This document shows, piece after piece, positions 1 to 12,013 of a stretch of DNA of 64,000 nt (position 1 is the first letter of the stretch; each line of letters starts with the position of its first letter). The stretch spans positions 558,001-622,000 of the forward strand of contig MU008177.1 of assembly GCA_010909165.1 (NCBI GenBank), in the 5' to 3' direction. Made by a program: the position numbers and the translations under genes. Origin of the DNA: Anthoceros angustus. Taxonomy: Eukaryota; Streptophyta; Anthocerotopsida; Anthocerotales; Anthocerotaceae. Under the pieces are notes generated by a model, which was given only the letters and a program-made list of their open reading frames with translations, was not told the origin of the DNA and did no database searches.

Positions 1-71
1 GCGAATCGCCTGTGGAGCCGACCAGCTTTTTTTTCCTTTCCCAACCCGCTGTCTAACCAGATTGTGTCTAA

Positions 72-246
72 TCCCAAGGAGGGGTCTGTGGCCCTGGAGG
101 GGTCTGTGTGGCCCGAGGAGGGGTCTGTGTGGCCCAAGGAGGGGTCTGTGTGGCCCAAGGGGGGGGGTCTCGGGAGGGTGTGTGGCCCAAGGAGGGGTCT
201 GTGTGGCCCAAGAGAGGTCTGTGGCCCAAGAGAGGAGGATCTGTGG
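72..246. repeat. 20-21 bp GC-rich minisatellite
   Basis: About eight head-to-tail copies of a unit reading roughly cccaaggaggggtctgtgtgg, with decay toward the right end. Reading frames across it are only low-complexity repeats, so no gene is called. Confidence 0.85.
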
Positions 247-428
247 GAACATCTTGTGCGCGGTGGTGGAGGTCTTAGAAGAAAGGGGTGAGTGAGTCGC
301 CAGTGAAGAGGAGTCTAGGAAGTGGTGAGCGAGAGTCCGGAAACGCGAACGCCGAGGAAGGTTGGGAATAAATTGTGGGGTCGAGGAAATCGCGACGAGT
401 GAGGTGCCGCGCGCATGCGTGGTGTGCA

Positions 429-738
429 TCCACCGGTGAGCTCGGGTGTGAATCCACATGAGTGTGACTTGGTGTACATGTGAACCGCGGTGCATAGGAC
501 CATAGCCCTTAACGAGCGTGAAAGGGGAACCGCCAAATAGTCGATCGCGACGCGCAAGCGCCGGGCGTGGGTGGGTTCCACCACGGTGGTCGAACTTACC
601 ACGGTGGTGGAATCCACCACCGGTGAGCTCGGGTGTGAATCTACATGAGTGTGACTTGGTGTACATGTGAATCGGTGCATAGGACCATAGCCCTTAGAGG
701 CGTAGCGGGGCAGGCGCCAAATAGTCGATCGCGGCAGC
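429..738. repeat. Tandem duplication, about 187 bp period
   Basis: The block at 429-550 recurs at 617-738 with a few substitutions and small indels. Shared landmarks are a gagctcgggtgtgaat start and a gccaaatagtcgatcgcg end. The two copies are separated by the palindromic motif cluster listed next. Confidence 0.8.
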
Positions 739-836
739 GGCGTCGGTCGGGTGGGTCCACCACGGGGTTGGATCACCGCGGTGGCGAACCCACCACGGTG
801 GTGGAATCCACCACGGTGGTCGAACCTACACGGTAG
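565..836. repeat. Palindromic minisatellite, ccaccacggtggt type
   Basis: Short self-complementary motifs of the form ccaccacggtggt recur at about 569-620 and 750-833, spaced by gaac/gaat linkers. In one frame they translate as repeats of TTVVE. Similar ctaccrcggtag palindromes recur at 1060-1083, 2480-2583 and 3000-3051. The shared accrcggt core suggests one repeat family. Confidence 0.7.
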
Positions 837-1103
837 TTGATTATGGCCGGGTAGGAACCGATTGTAGGAGGACTAGAATCCATAGTTTTAGAACATCTTG
901 ACACAAAACCATTCCTTGGGATCGAATCCTAGGACCATAACGACATAGAGGGTAAATGTGGCCTCTTTGCGCCTTGGATGCAAAAACCCATTCCATGCCA
1001 GCCCCTAGGGGAGGCAGCCTACCCTAGTGGGTAGGCACTACCGCAGGCGCTTAGCCTACCACGGTAGGTAGGCAGACTACCGCTGGGGATCACCACCGCT
1101 GAA

Positions 1104-1452
1104 GGGGCTAGGGAACTAGTAGCCTCCTTGTGGGCATGTCGAGGAAGTCAAGGCCTAAGAGAGGAAGGGAAGGAGAAGCAGCGCGAGGCGCCGCGGGCGG
1201 CGCCCAGGCCGCCATCACCCGCGCTGGGTGGGAGAGCGGATGGGGCGACGGTGAGAGGACCCACGCCGTCGCGCGATGGTCCGAGGAGCGAGGGAGCTGG
1301 AAATTTCCAGCAAGAGGCCAGCGGGGGCGGAATTCGGGCCCCTAGGAGATTTGCTGAGTGCTTGTGAAGCACTCAGCCGCGTGGACTTGAAGGGGGCTAG
1401 GGAACTAGTAGCCTCCTTGTGGGCATGTCAGGAGGAAGTCAAGGCCTAAGAG
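1104..1452 (+). repeat. Direct repeat of 62 bp, 287 bp apart
   Basis: The segment beginning gggctagggaactagtagcc at 1105 recurs at 1393. Each copy carries an in-frame ATG followed by codons for a basic Ser/Arg/Lys-rich start. The second copy leads into the coiled-coil reading frame downstream, so the duplication may have doubled its 5' end. Confidence 0.7.
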
Positions 1453-2890
1453 ATGACCGAGAGAAGAGCAGGGACCAAATGGCAATTGGAGGCCATGGAG
1501 TCCGATGAGAAGGCAGCCAAGTTGGAGAAGGCTGTAGAGAAACTCCAGCGCGATCTTGTGGATCAGCGACGCGCGGAGAAGATCCTGGAGGGGAAGTTGT
1601 CCCAAACGGAGGAAAGAGCAGTCCGGGCAACCACCCAAAGGGATTCATGGAGGCAAAAGGCGGAAGAGCACTTTGCCCACCTAGAGCAGGAGAGGAAGAG
1701 CAAGGCCGAGGCTCTAGGGAGAGAAAAGCGGTCCAGCAAGTGGATGCGCAGGAGCAGGTGATGGCTACCAAGCCATCAAAATCCGGGACATGGAGGAAGA
1801 GTTGAGATTTTGGACCCGGTACAATTTGGAGGAGAAACGCGCGGAGTTGAGACACAAGACCAGCAATTGCAGGAGCTGGAGCGCGAGAGGAGTGCTTGGC
1901 AAGTGGAGAGGGAAGGGCTTGCCCAGCAATTAAGGGACTTGGAAGGGAAGAGGTCCCATGATGAGGAATACCACAAGAAGGTGGTACACCGGATGCTGGT
2001 GGTGAGGAAGAGAAGGTTTTGGGCCGATTATGCCCTTCAGGCAAAGATGGCCAACCAGCTACGGGAAGTGAGGGAGGAGAATGTAACCCTCCATGTGAAG
2101 GTGGGAGAATTAACCACCGCGAGAGACGCCTACAAGAGTAGGTGTGAGGATGGAGGGTGGCCCACGGAGATTGATGATCCTCCAAATGCAGTATCATAGC
2201 TTGGGGGCCCATCTCCACAACAGGATTTTGAAGGCCAATAACGAGGTATTGCGCTTGGCCAAGAGGAGGACAATAGGTCCTCATGATGATGACCGGAAAG
2301 AGCAACCCACCGAGGAGAGCAAGGCCGAGGCTCTAGGGAGAGAAGGTTTTGATGAGGCCACAAGTGACATGGACTCCGAAGAGTCTAGGGAGTCGGAGGA
2401 TGGAGGAGAGACAACTGCGCCAAAGGGAGAAGATGGCGCGGAGAGCAAGGAGGGGGGACCGCCCGCCCTCACAGGGGGTCGCCCTACCACGGTAGGTGAC
2501 CACCCTACCACGGTAGTCTGCCAAACTACTATGGTAGGTGGCCACCCTATACCGGTAGTTTGCCAGACTACCGCGGTAGGGTAGGTACCTACGGGTGTAG
2601 GGCCTGAGGGGGAACCAGGTCTTGGAGGCCTGGTTGAGGACGAAAGGGCCGGGGGGTCCGGCAACACACCCCCTGAAGAAGGAGACCGAGCGGTGGAGGG
2701 AGCAGCTCCACCGGAGGAGAGCAAGGACGGGTTCAACCTGAGGAGGAGGGGTGAGAAATTCTCACCCCTGAAGGGAGGAACCGGGACCTGGGGAGGAGTC
2801 CAGCACGAAAAAGGCCCGGAGGAATTAGTAAGGAGACCAGCATGGTTCGGCAAATGGGGAAGAAGACTCTTTGAAGATGCTCTATGGTAG
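1453..2890 (+). pseudogene. Frameshifted coiled-coil reading frame (possibly gag-like)
   Basis: A long alpha-helical, heptad-rich protein is legible only by changing frame. Frame 1 runs 1453-1761 (motif LEKAVEKLQRDLVDQ). Frame 2 continues about 1763-1860 (IRDMEEELRFWTRYNLEE). Frame 1 resumes at about 1861-2199 (LERERSAWQVEREGLAQQL). Frame 2 then follows with an acidic Glu/Ser-rich tail that ends in the TTVVCQTT repeats at 2480-2583. A separate frame at 2693-2890 ends in RRPAWFGKWGRRLFEDALW. The whole looks like one decayed gene. I do not recognise the family. A retrotransposon gag-like protein is plausible because it sits in repeat-rich DNA and carries minisatellites, but no protease, reverse transcriptase or zinc knuckle is visible nearby. 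Confidence 0.5.
2480..2583. repeat. Palindromic minisatellite, ctaccacggtag type
   Basis: Five or so 12-bp near-palindromes (ctaccacggtag, ctactatggtag, ctataccggtag, ctaccgcggtag) alternate with gtctgccaaa or gtggccac linkers. They lie in frame in the upstream acidic reading frame. A second small cluster of the same motifs lies at 3000-3051. Confidence 0.8.
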
Positions 2891-3752
2891 GTATGGACAA
2901 ATCAAACAGAAGGCAAAGAGCAATGGAGATCTTGACCCAAAAAGCCCTCACCGATGCGAAGAAGGAAGGCAGGAAGGGAGAAAAGGACCAACCTACCAGG
3001 GTAGGTAGTCAGCCTACCCCGGTAGTCTGCCAGACTACCGCGGTAGGGTGCTGATGGGCAGAGCGCGACTAGGCGGCGGAGGCTGAAGGAAAGGGCGCCT
3101 GAGTGCGCGGAGGGGGGCGCGATTGCTAGAGGACAAGGGGAATCAAGGCGCCACCCCGCGGAGTTGAAGGAGGGGGCAAAATTGTACTTGCCCCACACAT
3201 TAGGAAGACGACAGGAACTGGGAAGAGGCGAGAGCAAAAGGAGGGCGAGGGAGCCAATGCACCAAGGACGCGTCACTATCCCAGCAGGATGAGGACTAGG
3301 TATGGTCAAAGACCATAAATGATAAGAGGAAGAATAGAAAGGATAGGTGATGTAGACTGACATTCTTTAAGGATGATCTTAGGTGAAGTTGCTAGAATAG
3401 AATTTACCTAGAATCAGACAGTAGACTTAGATGCCAGGTCTTAAATGCTGGCGGTAGGAAATAATAGAATATTGGAAAAGGTGACCTGCAGTAGGGTCAC
3501 CCAAGGGAGGTTGTATGTGGAAGGCCTCCTATAAGAGGAGGAGGATTTCACAAAGTAAAGTATCATGTCTTGCGCCCATACTCGTGAAGCCTTTGCTCTT
3601 GTAAAGGAACTCCGTGTCACTGTGAGCCAACGCAAAGATCCGTAGAGAGGAAGTCGTGTGGTCGGAGTGCTTGGTGGAGGACTTGCTCCCTGCAAGTGCC
3701 TAAACGAGTTGCTCCCCTTGTGAATGGTTGCTGTGAAGTTGCTTTGCTTTGG
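2891..3752. other. Repeat-rich DNA without a convincing gene
   Basis: Short reading frames only. A palindrome cluster at 3000-3051 sits in a frame that reads QPTPVVCQTTAVG, echoing the peptide at 2540-2583. The stretch ends where the cysteine protease array begins, at a sharp junction near 3753. Confidence 0.5.
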
Positions 3753-3849
3753 GTGTTTATATATGTGACTAGGCACATTAGAGTTTTTCATTGTCATTGC
3801 TCTCAGACTAATATTATTGTTAGTATCTTGAAAAAACTATTAGACATTT

Positions 3850-4874
3850 ATGATGGCAGGAAATGTGTTTTTCCTACTCATGTTGCTTTTACGGTCATAG
3901 CTAGTGCAACATGCGTAATGTCTAGAGAGTTGGTCACACAAGATGTCCCTCTTGGAAGTGCTTTCATAAATTTGTCTTCTCAAGTTGCGATTTGACTAGC
4001 GATTCGAGGATTGGATACTAGAACATGGACGAAGTTTATGAAGGACTTGAAGAGAAGTTGCTTCGCTTTGAAATCTTCAAGGAAACATACGAGTATATTG
4101 AGAAGCGCAATAAGGAGGTTACGCTTACGCTGGGTTTGAACCAATTTTGGATTTGATGATGAAGAATTCAAGACCAACTTTTTACAAGTTCCAAGTTTCA
4201 ATAGGAGCACAATTGCCTAGTTCTTCTAGGATTAGTGCTAAAATTGAAGATCCGCCCGTTCCTTTGATTGGAGAGCCCAAATATAATTGGAGTGAAGAAT
4301 CAAGGTACATGCGGTTGTTGTTGGGCTTTTGTTGCAACAGACTTGCGTAAACTCAACATGCAATAGACGTAAAAGTGGATGGTCTCCCTATCGAGCAAGA
4401 GCTTTTGGAGTGCAATACCTTTGGAGCAGACAGCGGTGTACATAGAAGAAGTCATTGGCTACATGGTTGGTTACTGATAACGTTTTGAAACAGATTATCC
4501 ATATACAGGCGAAGGAATATGTCAAAATAATAAGGTTGGTCTCGAACCTATTGTACCGATTCGCAACTATACGGCTTTGCTCGCATTTGATGCATGCATT
4601 AGCTCAAGAAGTATCCGCCCATCCGCTTGGGGTTGCAATAGCGTGTAGTGGTTCGGATTTTAAGAGTTATAAAAGTGGGGTCTTCTTTGGTGGAAATTGT
4701 GGTCCAAAGTGTTAGATCATCGTAGTAGTTATTGGATGGGGTCTCAAAGTAACATTGACTCGGATATTGCGCAACCAATGGGGTACAAGTTGGGGTGAAG
4801 CTTACATGCATATGCAGTAGCAAAAGTGAGGGTGTATGGTATGTACGGATATGGGATATCTGTATACCATATAG
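3850..4874 (+). pseudogene. Papain-type cysteine protease, broken copy 1
   Basis: Begins with a hydrophobic signal-peptide-like stretch after ATGATG at 3850. The I29 inhibitor prodomain follows in pieces (FEDWILEHGRVYEG and EEKLLRFEIFKETYEYIEKRN, an ERFNIN-like motif, then LGLNQF). The catalytic Cys region reads NQGTCGCCWAF near 4300-4325, the region around the catalytic His LDH near 4710, and the Asn region LRNQWGTSWGE near 4780. Stop at 4872. The family (C1A, RD21/SAG12-like) acts in vacuole or apoplast after removal of the prodomain. Many 1-5 bp indels break the frame, and the visible pieces lie in several frames. A TATA-like motif lies at about 3758. A broken gene is the safe reading; sequence error is an alternative, see findings. 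Confidence 0.85.
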
Positions 4875-5451
4875 AACACTAGAATTTTAAGTTGTCATAG
4901 TTTGTAATACTCATTTGGGTAATTTATTAATGTGAGAATTTGATTTCACAACTAAGTTATAATTTGTAATGCTCATTTGAGTATATTCTATCAACGTGAA
5001 CGTTGTATTTCACAATGAAACGAGATGATATATAAATCTCTCCACGCATAGTTAGTTGACCAAATCTTAACTCTCGACTCCTTTGTATTAATCTTCTCGA
5101 CTCCTTTGTATTAATCTTATCGCATCGTATGGATGCATGGTATTTCAGTTCCATGATGATCATCCTCGCAAATGGACTTTGGAAAAACTTTTCTATCTTA
5201 TTTATATAAGCTCCTTCTATTTTCATCTTCCTTGGTCCCTAGTAAAACTTTTCTATCTTATGTATAAGCTCCTTCTATTTTCATCTTCCTTTGTCGCTAA
5301 GTTCTATATCTCTTTTTCTAAATATTCTATATCTTATGCACTTAGAAAGTGAGGATTTAATAAAATTCTTCTTCTTCTATTTGCAAGCTCCTTTGTTGTT
5401 GTTGCGTATCTCTCTCTCTCTCTCTCTCTATTTTATCTTGTATATATATAC
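4875..5451. other. Spacer of array unit 1
   Basis: AT-rich 3' flank of the protease, including a tandem repeat of ctcgactcctttgtattaat at about 5070-5118, two copies of an aagctccttctattttcatc segment at about 5210-5290, and a (CT)n tract at 5408-5428 just upstream of a tatatata motif and the next reading frame. Confidence 0.7.
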
Positions 5452-6032
5452 ATGGACAAGGTAATTCGAATATCCTTTCCAACCATCCTGCAGTGCACTT
5501 GCAAACCCTAGAGCTATTAGACTTAGGTGTAAACCCTAATAAACGAAGCAAAATCGAAGATTCCGCTTACTTAAGAGTACACAAATCCCAACGATGGTAA
5601 CCTTCCTGCAGTCATAAAGGAACCTTCTAGCACCACATCTCCAACATTTTGTCTCGCCACGCTCGGAGGACGATGATAGCGGTGGTCCGCCTGAACATAC
5701 ATCTGAGCCTTTGCGGGTAGTGGGTTACTACCGTGCCATGGTCCAAGATCTAGACTAATATGTTGTGCGTGATATCGGCTATCCGCAAGTCCTCACATTT
5801 CGTGCAAGCTGGTGGAGTCCTTTGGCAAGTGATAACAAGAAAGAGTCCGTACATCCGGTATTGTGTGTGTGAGAGTGCATGCTACGCCTCATGCCTCAAC
5901 TGTATGTCTCACATGTGCGTAGGAATATTTAATGTGCCATCGCCAACTAAAAGAGCCAATATCATAGCTCATCGTTACCAACCTTTGAATAGACACATCA
6001 TGCTAGGGGTCTACTACGGACCATCTATCTAG
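5452..6032 (+). pseudogene. Unknown second gene of the array, copy 1 (frameshifted)
   Basis: Homologous to the open copy at 12014-12409 but broken by small indels. It starts at an ATG right after a tatatatatac TATA-like motif (MDKV). A legible downstream frame ends MLGVYYGPSI at 6032. Its relation to the upstream frame (second exon or 3' UTR) is unclear. I do not recognise the family. Confidence 0.5.
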
Positions 6033-6337
6033 AGCGGTTAGCGGCGCGAGGCGGCTAGAGTAAATGTAAATACCCATTCCAAAACGCCCATTAATCCATG
6101 TCCCACGACTCAATCAAAGCTAAATTCGAATGGAGTGCAAATCAAATGGACGAAGCTACAAAAGTTGAAATGGAGCAGTTGTAAATCAAATTAACGAGAT
6201 CGAAACTATTGGATAGAGCAATGAGATTTCTTGAAAGCCAAGTCTATATATGTGACTAGGCACATTAGAGTTTTTCATTGTCATTGCTCTCTCGGACTAA
6301 TATTATTGTTAGTATCTTGAAAAACTATTAGACATTT

Positions 6338-7362
6338 ATGATGGCGAAATGTGTTTTTCCTACTCATGTTGCTTTTACGGTCATAGCTAGTGCAACATGC
6401 GTAATGTCTAGAGAGTTGGTCACACAAGATGTCCCTCTTGGAAGTGCTTTAAATTTGTCTTCTCAAGTTGCATTTGACTAGCGATTCGAGGATTGGATAC
6501 TAGAACATGGACGAGTTTATGAAGGACTTGAAGAGAAGTTGCTTCGCTTTGAAATCTTCAAGGAAACATACGAGTATATTGAGAAGCGCAATAAGGAGGT
6601 TACGCTTACGTTGGGTTTGAACCAATTTGATTTGATGATGAAGAATTCAAGACCAACTTTTCGCGAAAGTTCCAAGTTTCAATAGGAGCACAATTGCGCC
6701 TAGTTCTTCTAGGATTAGTGCTAACAACTTGAAGATCCGCCGTTTCCTTTGATTGATTGGAGAGCCCACCAATATAATTGGAGCGTGAAGAATCAAGGTA
6801 CATGCGGTTGTTGTTGGGCTTTTGTTGCAACAGACTTGCGTAAACTCAACATGCAATAGACGGTGGTCTCCCTATCGAGCAAGAGCTTTTGGAGTGCAAT
6901 ACCTTTGGAGCGATTGTCGGTGCACTTGTAGAAGAAGTTGGCTACATGGTTGGTTACGGTAACGTTCTTGAAACAGTTATCCATATCTGAGCGAAAGGAA
7001 TATGTCAAAATAATAAGGTTGGTCTCGAACCTATTGTACCGATTCGCAACTATACGGCTTTGCTCGCATTTGATGCGTATGCATTAGCTCAAGAAGTATC
7101 CGTCCATCCAGCTTAGGTTGCAATAGCGGTAGTGGTTCGGATTTTAAGAGTTATAAAAGTGGGGTCTTCTTTGGTGGAAATTGTGGTCCAGTGTTAGATC
7201 ATCTTGTGGTAGTTATTGGATGGGGTCAGTAACATTGACTATCGGATATTGCGCAACCAATGGGGTACAAGTTGGGGTGAAGCTTGCCGCCGCACGAGTA
7301 GCAAGTATACAGGAGGGTGTATGTGGTATGTACAGATATGGGATATCTCAGATACCATATAG
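6338..7362 (+). pseudogene. Papain-type cysteine protease, broken copy 2
   Basis: Same architecture as copy 1: ATGATG start at 6338, I29 prodomain pieces at about 6480-6660, Cys region TCGCCWAF near 6800-6835, His region near 7195, Asn region near 7255, stop at 7360. The frame is lost at the same short places as in the other copies, with different indel lengths. The TATA-like element is at about 6247. Confidence 0.85.
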
Positions 7363-7418
7363 AACACTAGAATTTTAAGTTGTCATAGTTTGTAATACTC
7401 ATTTGGGTAATTTATTTT

Positions 7419-8154
7419 GATTGAGATGAAGAATTCAAGACCAACTTTTCGCGAAAGTTCCAAGTTTCAATAGGAGCACAATTGCCTAGTTCTTCTAGGA
7501 TTAGTGCTAACAACTTGAAGATCCGCCTGCTTCCTTTGATTGGAGAGCCCACCGAATATAATTGGAGCAGTTGAAGAATCAAGGTACATGCGGTTGTTGT
7601 TGGGCTTTTGTTGCAACAGGACTTGCGTAAACTCAACATGCAATAGACGGCAGTGGACCGGGTCTCCCTATCGAGCAAGAGCTTTTGGAGTGCAATACCT
7701 TTGGAGCGATTGCGACCGGTGCACTTGTAGAAGAAGTCATACATGGTTGGTTACGGTAACGTTCTTGAAACAGATTATCCATATTAAGGAATATGTCAAA
7801 ATAATAAGGTTGGTCTCGAACCTATTGTACCGATTCGCAACTATACGGCTTTGCTCGCATTTGATGCGTATGCATTAGCTCAAGAAGTATCCGTCCATCC
7901 AGCTTAGGTTGCAATAGCGTAGTGGTTCGGATTTTAAGAGTTATAAAAGTGGGGTCTTCTTTGGTGGAAATTGTGGTCCAGTGTTAGATCATCTTGTGGT
8001 AGTTATTGGATGGGGTCTCAGCAACATTGACTAATCGGATATTGCGCAACCAATGGGGTACAAGTTGGGGTGAAGCTTGCCGCCGCACGAGTAGCAAGTA
8101 TACAGGAGGGTGTATGTGGTATGTACAGATATGGGATATCTGTATACCATATAG
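7419..8154 (+). pseudogene. Protease partial copy 2b (mature domain only)
   Basis: The 3' flank of copy 2 (to gggtaatttatt at 7418) joins straight into the end of the prodomain (gatgaagaattcaagacc) and runs through the catalytic Cys, His and Asn regions to the stop at 8152. Signal peptide and most of the prodomain are missing. This looks like a direct duplication of about 790 bp inside unit 2. Confidence 0.85.
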
Positions 8155-8210
8155 AACACTAGAATTTTAAGTTGTCATAGTTTGTAATACTCATTTGGGT
8201 AATTTATTTT

Positions 8211-8941
8211 GATTTGATGGATGAAGAATTCAAGACCAACTTTTCGCGAAAGTTCCAAGTTTCAATAGGAGCACAATTGCCTAGTTCTTCTAGGATTAGT
8301 GCTAAACAATTTTGAAGATCCGCCGTTTCCTTTGATTGAGAGCCCACCGAATATAATTGGAGCGTGAAGAATCAAGGTACATGCGGTTGTTGTTGGGCTT
8401 TTGTTGCAACAGGACTTGCGTAAACTCAACATGCAATAGACGTGGAGGGTCTCCTATCGAGCAAGAGCTTTTGAGTGCAATACCTTTGGAGGCATTGATC
8501 GGTGCACTTGTAGAAGAAGTCGCTATACATGGTTGGTTACTAACGTTCTTGAAACAGATTATCCATATCTGAGCGAAAGGAATATGTCAAAATAATAAGG
8601 TTGGTCTCGAACCTATTGTACCGATTCGCAACTATACGGCTTTGCTCGCATTTGATGCGTATGCATTAGCTCAAGAAGTATCCGTCCATCCAAATTGGGG
8701 TTGCAATAGCGTAGTGGTTCGGATTTTAAGAGTTATAAAAGTGGGGTCTTTGGTGGAAATTGTGGTCCAGTGTTAGATCATGCCGTGGTAGTTATTGGAT
8801 GGGGTCTCAAAGTAACATTGACTAATCGGATATTGCAACCAATGGGGTACAAGTTGGGGTGAAGCTTATACATGCGCATACAGTAGCAAGTATACAGGAG
8901 GGTGTATGTGGTATGTATATGGGATATCAGATACCATATAG
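8211..8941 (+). pseudogene. Protease partial copy 2c (mature domain only)
   Basis: A second duplication with the same breakpoint as 2b, again joining gggtaatttatt to the end of the prodomain. Cys region near 8380-8405, His region near 8775, Asn region near 8835. It lacks promoter, signal peptide and prodomain, so it cannot encode a normal zymogen. Confidence 0.85.
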
Positions 8942-9470
8942 AACACTAGAATTTTAAGTTGTCATAGTTTGTAATACTCATTTGGGTAATTTATTAATGT
9001 GAGAATTTGATTTCACAACTAAGTTATAATTTATAATGCTCATTTGAGTATATTTCTATCAACGTGAACGTTGTATTTCACAATGAAACAGATGATATAT
9101 AAATCTCTCCCGCATATAGTTGACCAAATCTTAACTCTCGACTCTTTGTATTAATCTTCTCGACTCCTTTGTATTAATCTTATCGCATCGTATGGATGCA
9201 TGGTATTTCGCCCATGATGATCATCCTCGCAAATGGACTTTGGAAAAACTTTTCTATCTTATTTATATAAGCTCCTTCTATTTTCATCTTCCTTGGTCCC
9301 TAGTAAAACTTTTCTATCTTATGTATAAGCTCCTTCTATTTTCATCTTCCTTTGTCGCTAAGTTCTATATCTCTTTTTCTAAATATTCTATATCTTGTAC
9401 GCACTTAGAAAGTGAGGATTTAATAAAATTCTTCTTCTTCTATTTGCAAGCTCCTTTGTTGTTAAGTTGC

Positions 9471-9507
<37 letters not shown>

Positions 9508-9527
9508 TTTATCTTGTATATATATAC

Positions 9528-9904
9528 ATGGACAAGGTAATTGAATATCCTTTCCAACCATCCCGCAGTGCACTTGCAAACCCTAGAGCTATTAGACTTC
9601 CGTAAACCCTAATAAGCGAAGCAAAATCGAAAGATTCCCGCTTACTTAAGAGTACAGAAATCCCAACGATGGTAACCCTTGCGTCCGCCAAAGGAACCTT
9701 CTAGCGCCCACATCTCCGCAACATTTTGTCTCGCCACGCTGGAGGACGATGATAGCGGTGGTCCGCACGAGCATACATACAGCCTTTGCGGGTAGTGGGT
9801 TACTACGTGCCATGGTCCAAGATCTAGACTAATATGTTGTGCGTGATATCGGCTATCCGCAAGTCCTCACATTTCAAGTCCGGGTGGAGTCCTTTGGCAA
9901 GTGA
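9528..9904 (+). pseudogene. Unknown second gene of the array, copy 2 (frameshifted)
   Basis: MDKVIEYPFQPSRSALANP is open at the start after the TATA-like tatatatatac. Later small indels change frame relative to the open copy at 12014. It follows a (CT)n tract at about 9474-9504. Confidence 0.5.
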
Positions 9905-10410
9905 TAACAAGAAAGAGTCCGACATCCGGTGATCGTGTGTGAGAGTGCATGCTCAGCCTCATGCCTCAACTCGTATGTCTCACATGTGCGTAGGAATATT
10001 TAATAAAGCCATCGCCAACTAAAAAGAGCCAATATCATAGCTCATCGTTACCAACCTTTGAATAGACACATCATGCTAGGGGTCTACCATGCACCATCTA
10101 TCTAGAGCGGTTAGCACCGAGAGCGGCTAGAGTAAATGTGTAAATACCCATTCCAAAACGCCCATTAATCCATGTCCCACGACTCAATCAAAGCTAAATT
10201 GAATGGAGTGCAAATCAAATGGACGAAGCTACAAAAGTTGAAATGGAGCAGTTGTAAATCAAATTAACCGAGATCGAAACTATTGGATAGAACAAATGAG
10301 ATTTCTTGAAAGCCAAGTCTATATATGTGACTAGGCACATTAGAGTTTTTCATTGTCATTGCTTCCTGACTAATATTATTGTTAGTATCTTGAAAAACTA
10401 TTAGACATTT

Positions 10411-11450
10411 ATGATGGCAGGAAATGTGTTTTTCCCGCTCATGTTGCTTTTACTCATAGCTAGTGCAACATGCGTAATGTCTAGAGAGTTGGTCACACAA
10501 GATGTCCCTCTTGGAAGTGCTTTCATAAATTTGTCTTCTCAAGTTGCGATTTGACTAGCGATTCGAGGATTGGATACTAGAACATGGACGAGTTTATGAA
10601 GGACTTGAAGAGAAGTTGCTTCGCTTTGAAATCTTCAAGGAAACATACGAGTATATTGAGAAGCGCAATAAGGAGGTTACGCTTACGTTGGGTTTGAACC
10701 AATTTTGGATTTGATGATGAAGAATTCAAGACCAACTTTTCGCGAAAGTTCCAAGTTTCAATAGGAGCACAATTGCGCCTAGTTCTTCTAGGATTAGTGC
10801 TAAATGACTTGAAGATCCGCCTGCTTCCTTTGATTGGAGAGCCCAAAGAATATAATTGGAGCAGGAAGAATCAAGGTACATGCGGTTGTTGTTGGGCTTT
10901 TGTTGCAACAGGACTTGCGTAAACTCAACATGCACAGATGCGTGGACTGGTCTCCTATCGAGCAAGAGCTTTTGAGTGCAATACCTTTGGAGCGCAGTAT
11001 GCACTTGTAGAAGGTGGCTACATGGTTGGTTACGTAACGTTCTTGAAATGATTATCCATATACATGGAAAGGAATATGTCAAAATAATAAGGTTGGTCTC
11101 GAACCTATTGTACCGATTCGCAACTATACGGCTTTTGCTCGCATTTGATGCGATGCATTAGCTCAAGAAGTATCCGCCCATCCAGCTTGGGGTTGCAATA
11201 GCGTAGTGGTTCGGATTTTAAGAGTTATAAAAGTGGGGTCTTCTTTGGTGGAAATTGTGGTCCAGTGTTAGATCATGCTGTGGTAGTTATTGGATGGGGG
11301 TCTGAAAGTAACATTGACTACTGGATATTGCGCAACCAATGAGGTACAAGTTGGGGTGAAGCCGGTTACATGCGCATAGCACGAGTAGCAAGTATACAGG
11401 AGGGTGTATGTGGTATGTACACAGATATGGGATATCTGTATACCATATAG
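10411..11450 (+). pseudogene. Papain-type cysteine protease, broken copy 3
   Basis: Full-length copy: ATGATG at 10411, I29 pieces at 10560-10740, Cys region near 10875-10905, His region near 11270, Asn region near 11330, terminal MGYLYTI with stop at 11448. This copy keeps most codons around the Asn region (DYWILRNQ, then stop and WGEAGYMR-like text in another frame). Frame breaks remain. Confidence 0.85.
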
Positions 11451-12013
11451 AACACTAGAATTTTAAGTTGTCATAGTTTGTAATACTCATTTGGGTAATT
11501 TATTAATGTGAGAATTTGATTTCACAACTAAGTTATAATTTGTAATGCTCATTTGAGTATATTTCTATCAACGTGAACGTTGTATTTCACAATGAAATGA
11601 TGATATATAAATCTCTCCGCACATAGTTGACCAAATCTTAACTCTCGACCTTTGTATTAATCTTCTCGACTTTGTATTAATCTTATCGCATCGTATGGAT
11701 GCATGGTATTTCAGCCCATGATGATCATCCTCGCAAATGGACTTTGGAAAAACTTTTCTATCTTATTTGTATAAGCTCCTTCTATTTTCATCTTCCTTGG
11801 TCCCTAGTAAAACTTTTCTATCTTATGTATAAGCTCCTTCTATTTTCATCTTCCTTTGTCGCTAGGTTCTATATCTCTTTTTCTAAATATTCTATATCTT
11901 GTACGCACTTAGAAAGTCGATTTAATAAAATTCTTCTTCTTCTATTTGCAAGCTCCTTTGTCGTTAAGTTGCGATCTCTCTCTCTCTCTCTATTTTATCT
12001 TGTATATATATAC

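Noticed and set aside
72-836. CRISPR-like spaced repeats
   Set aside because: Plant DNA; units are contiguous or have repeated linkers, so they are minisatellites.
1439-2305. 288-residue minus-strand frame
   Set aside because: Exact antisense of the coiled-coil gene; Pro/Ser-rich with no domain, a shadow frame.
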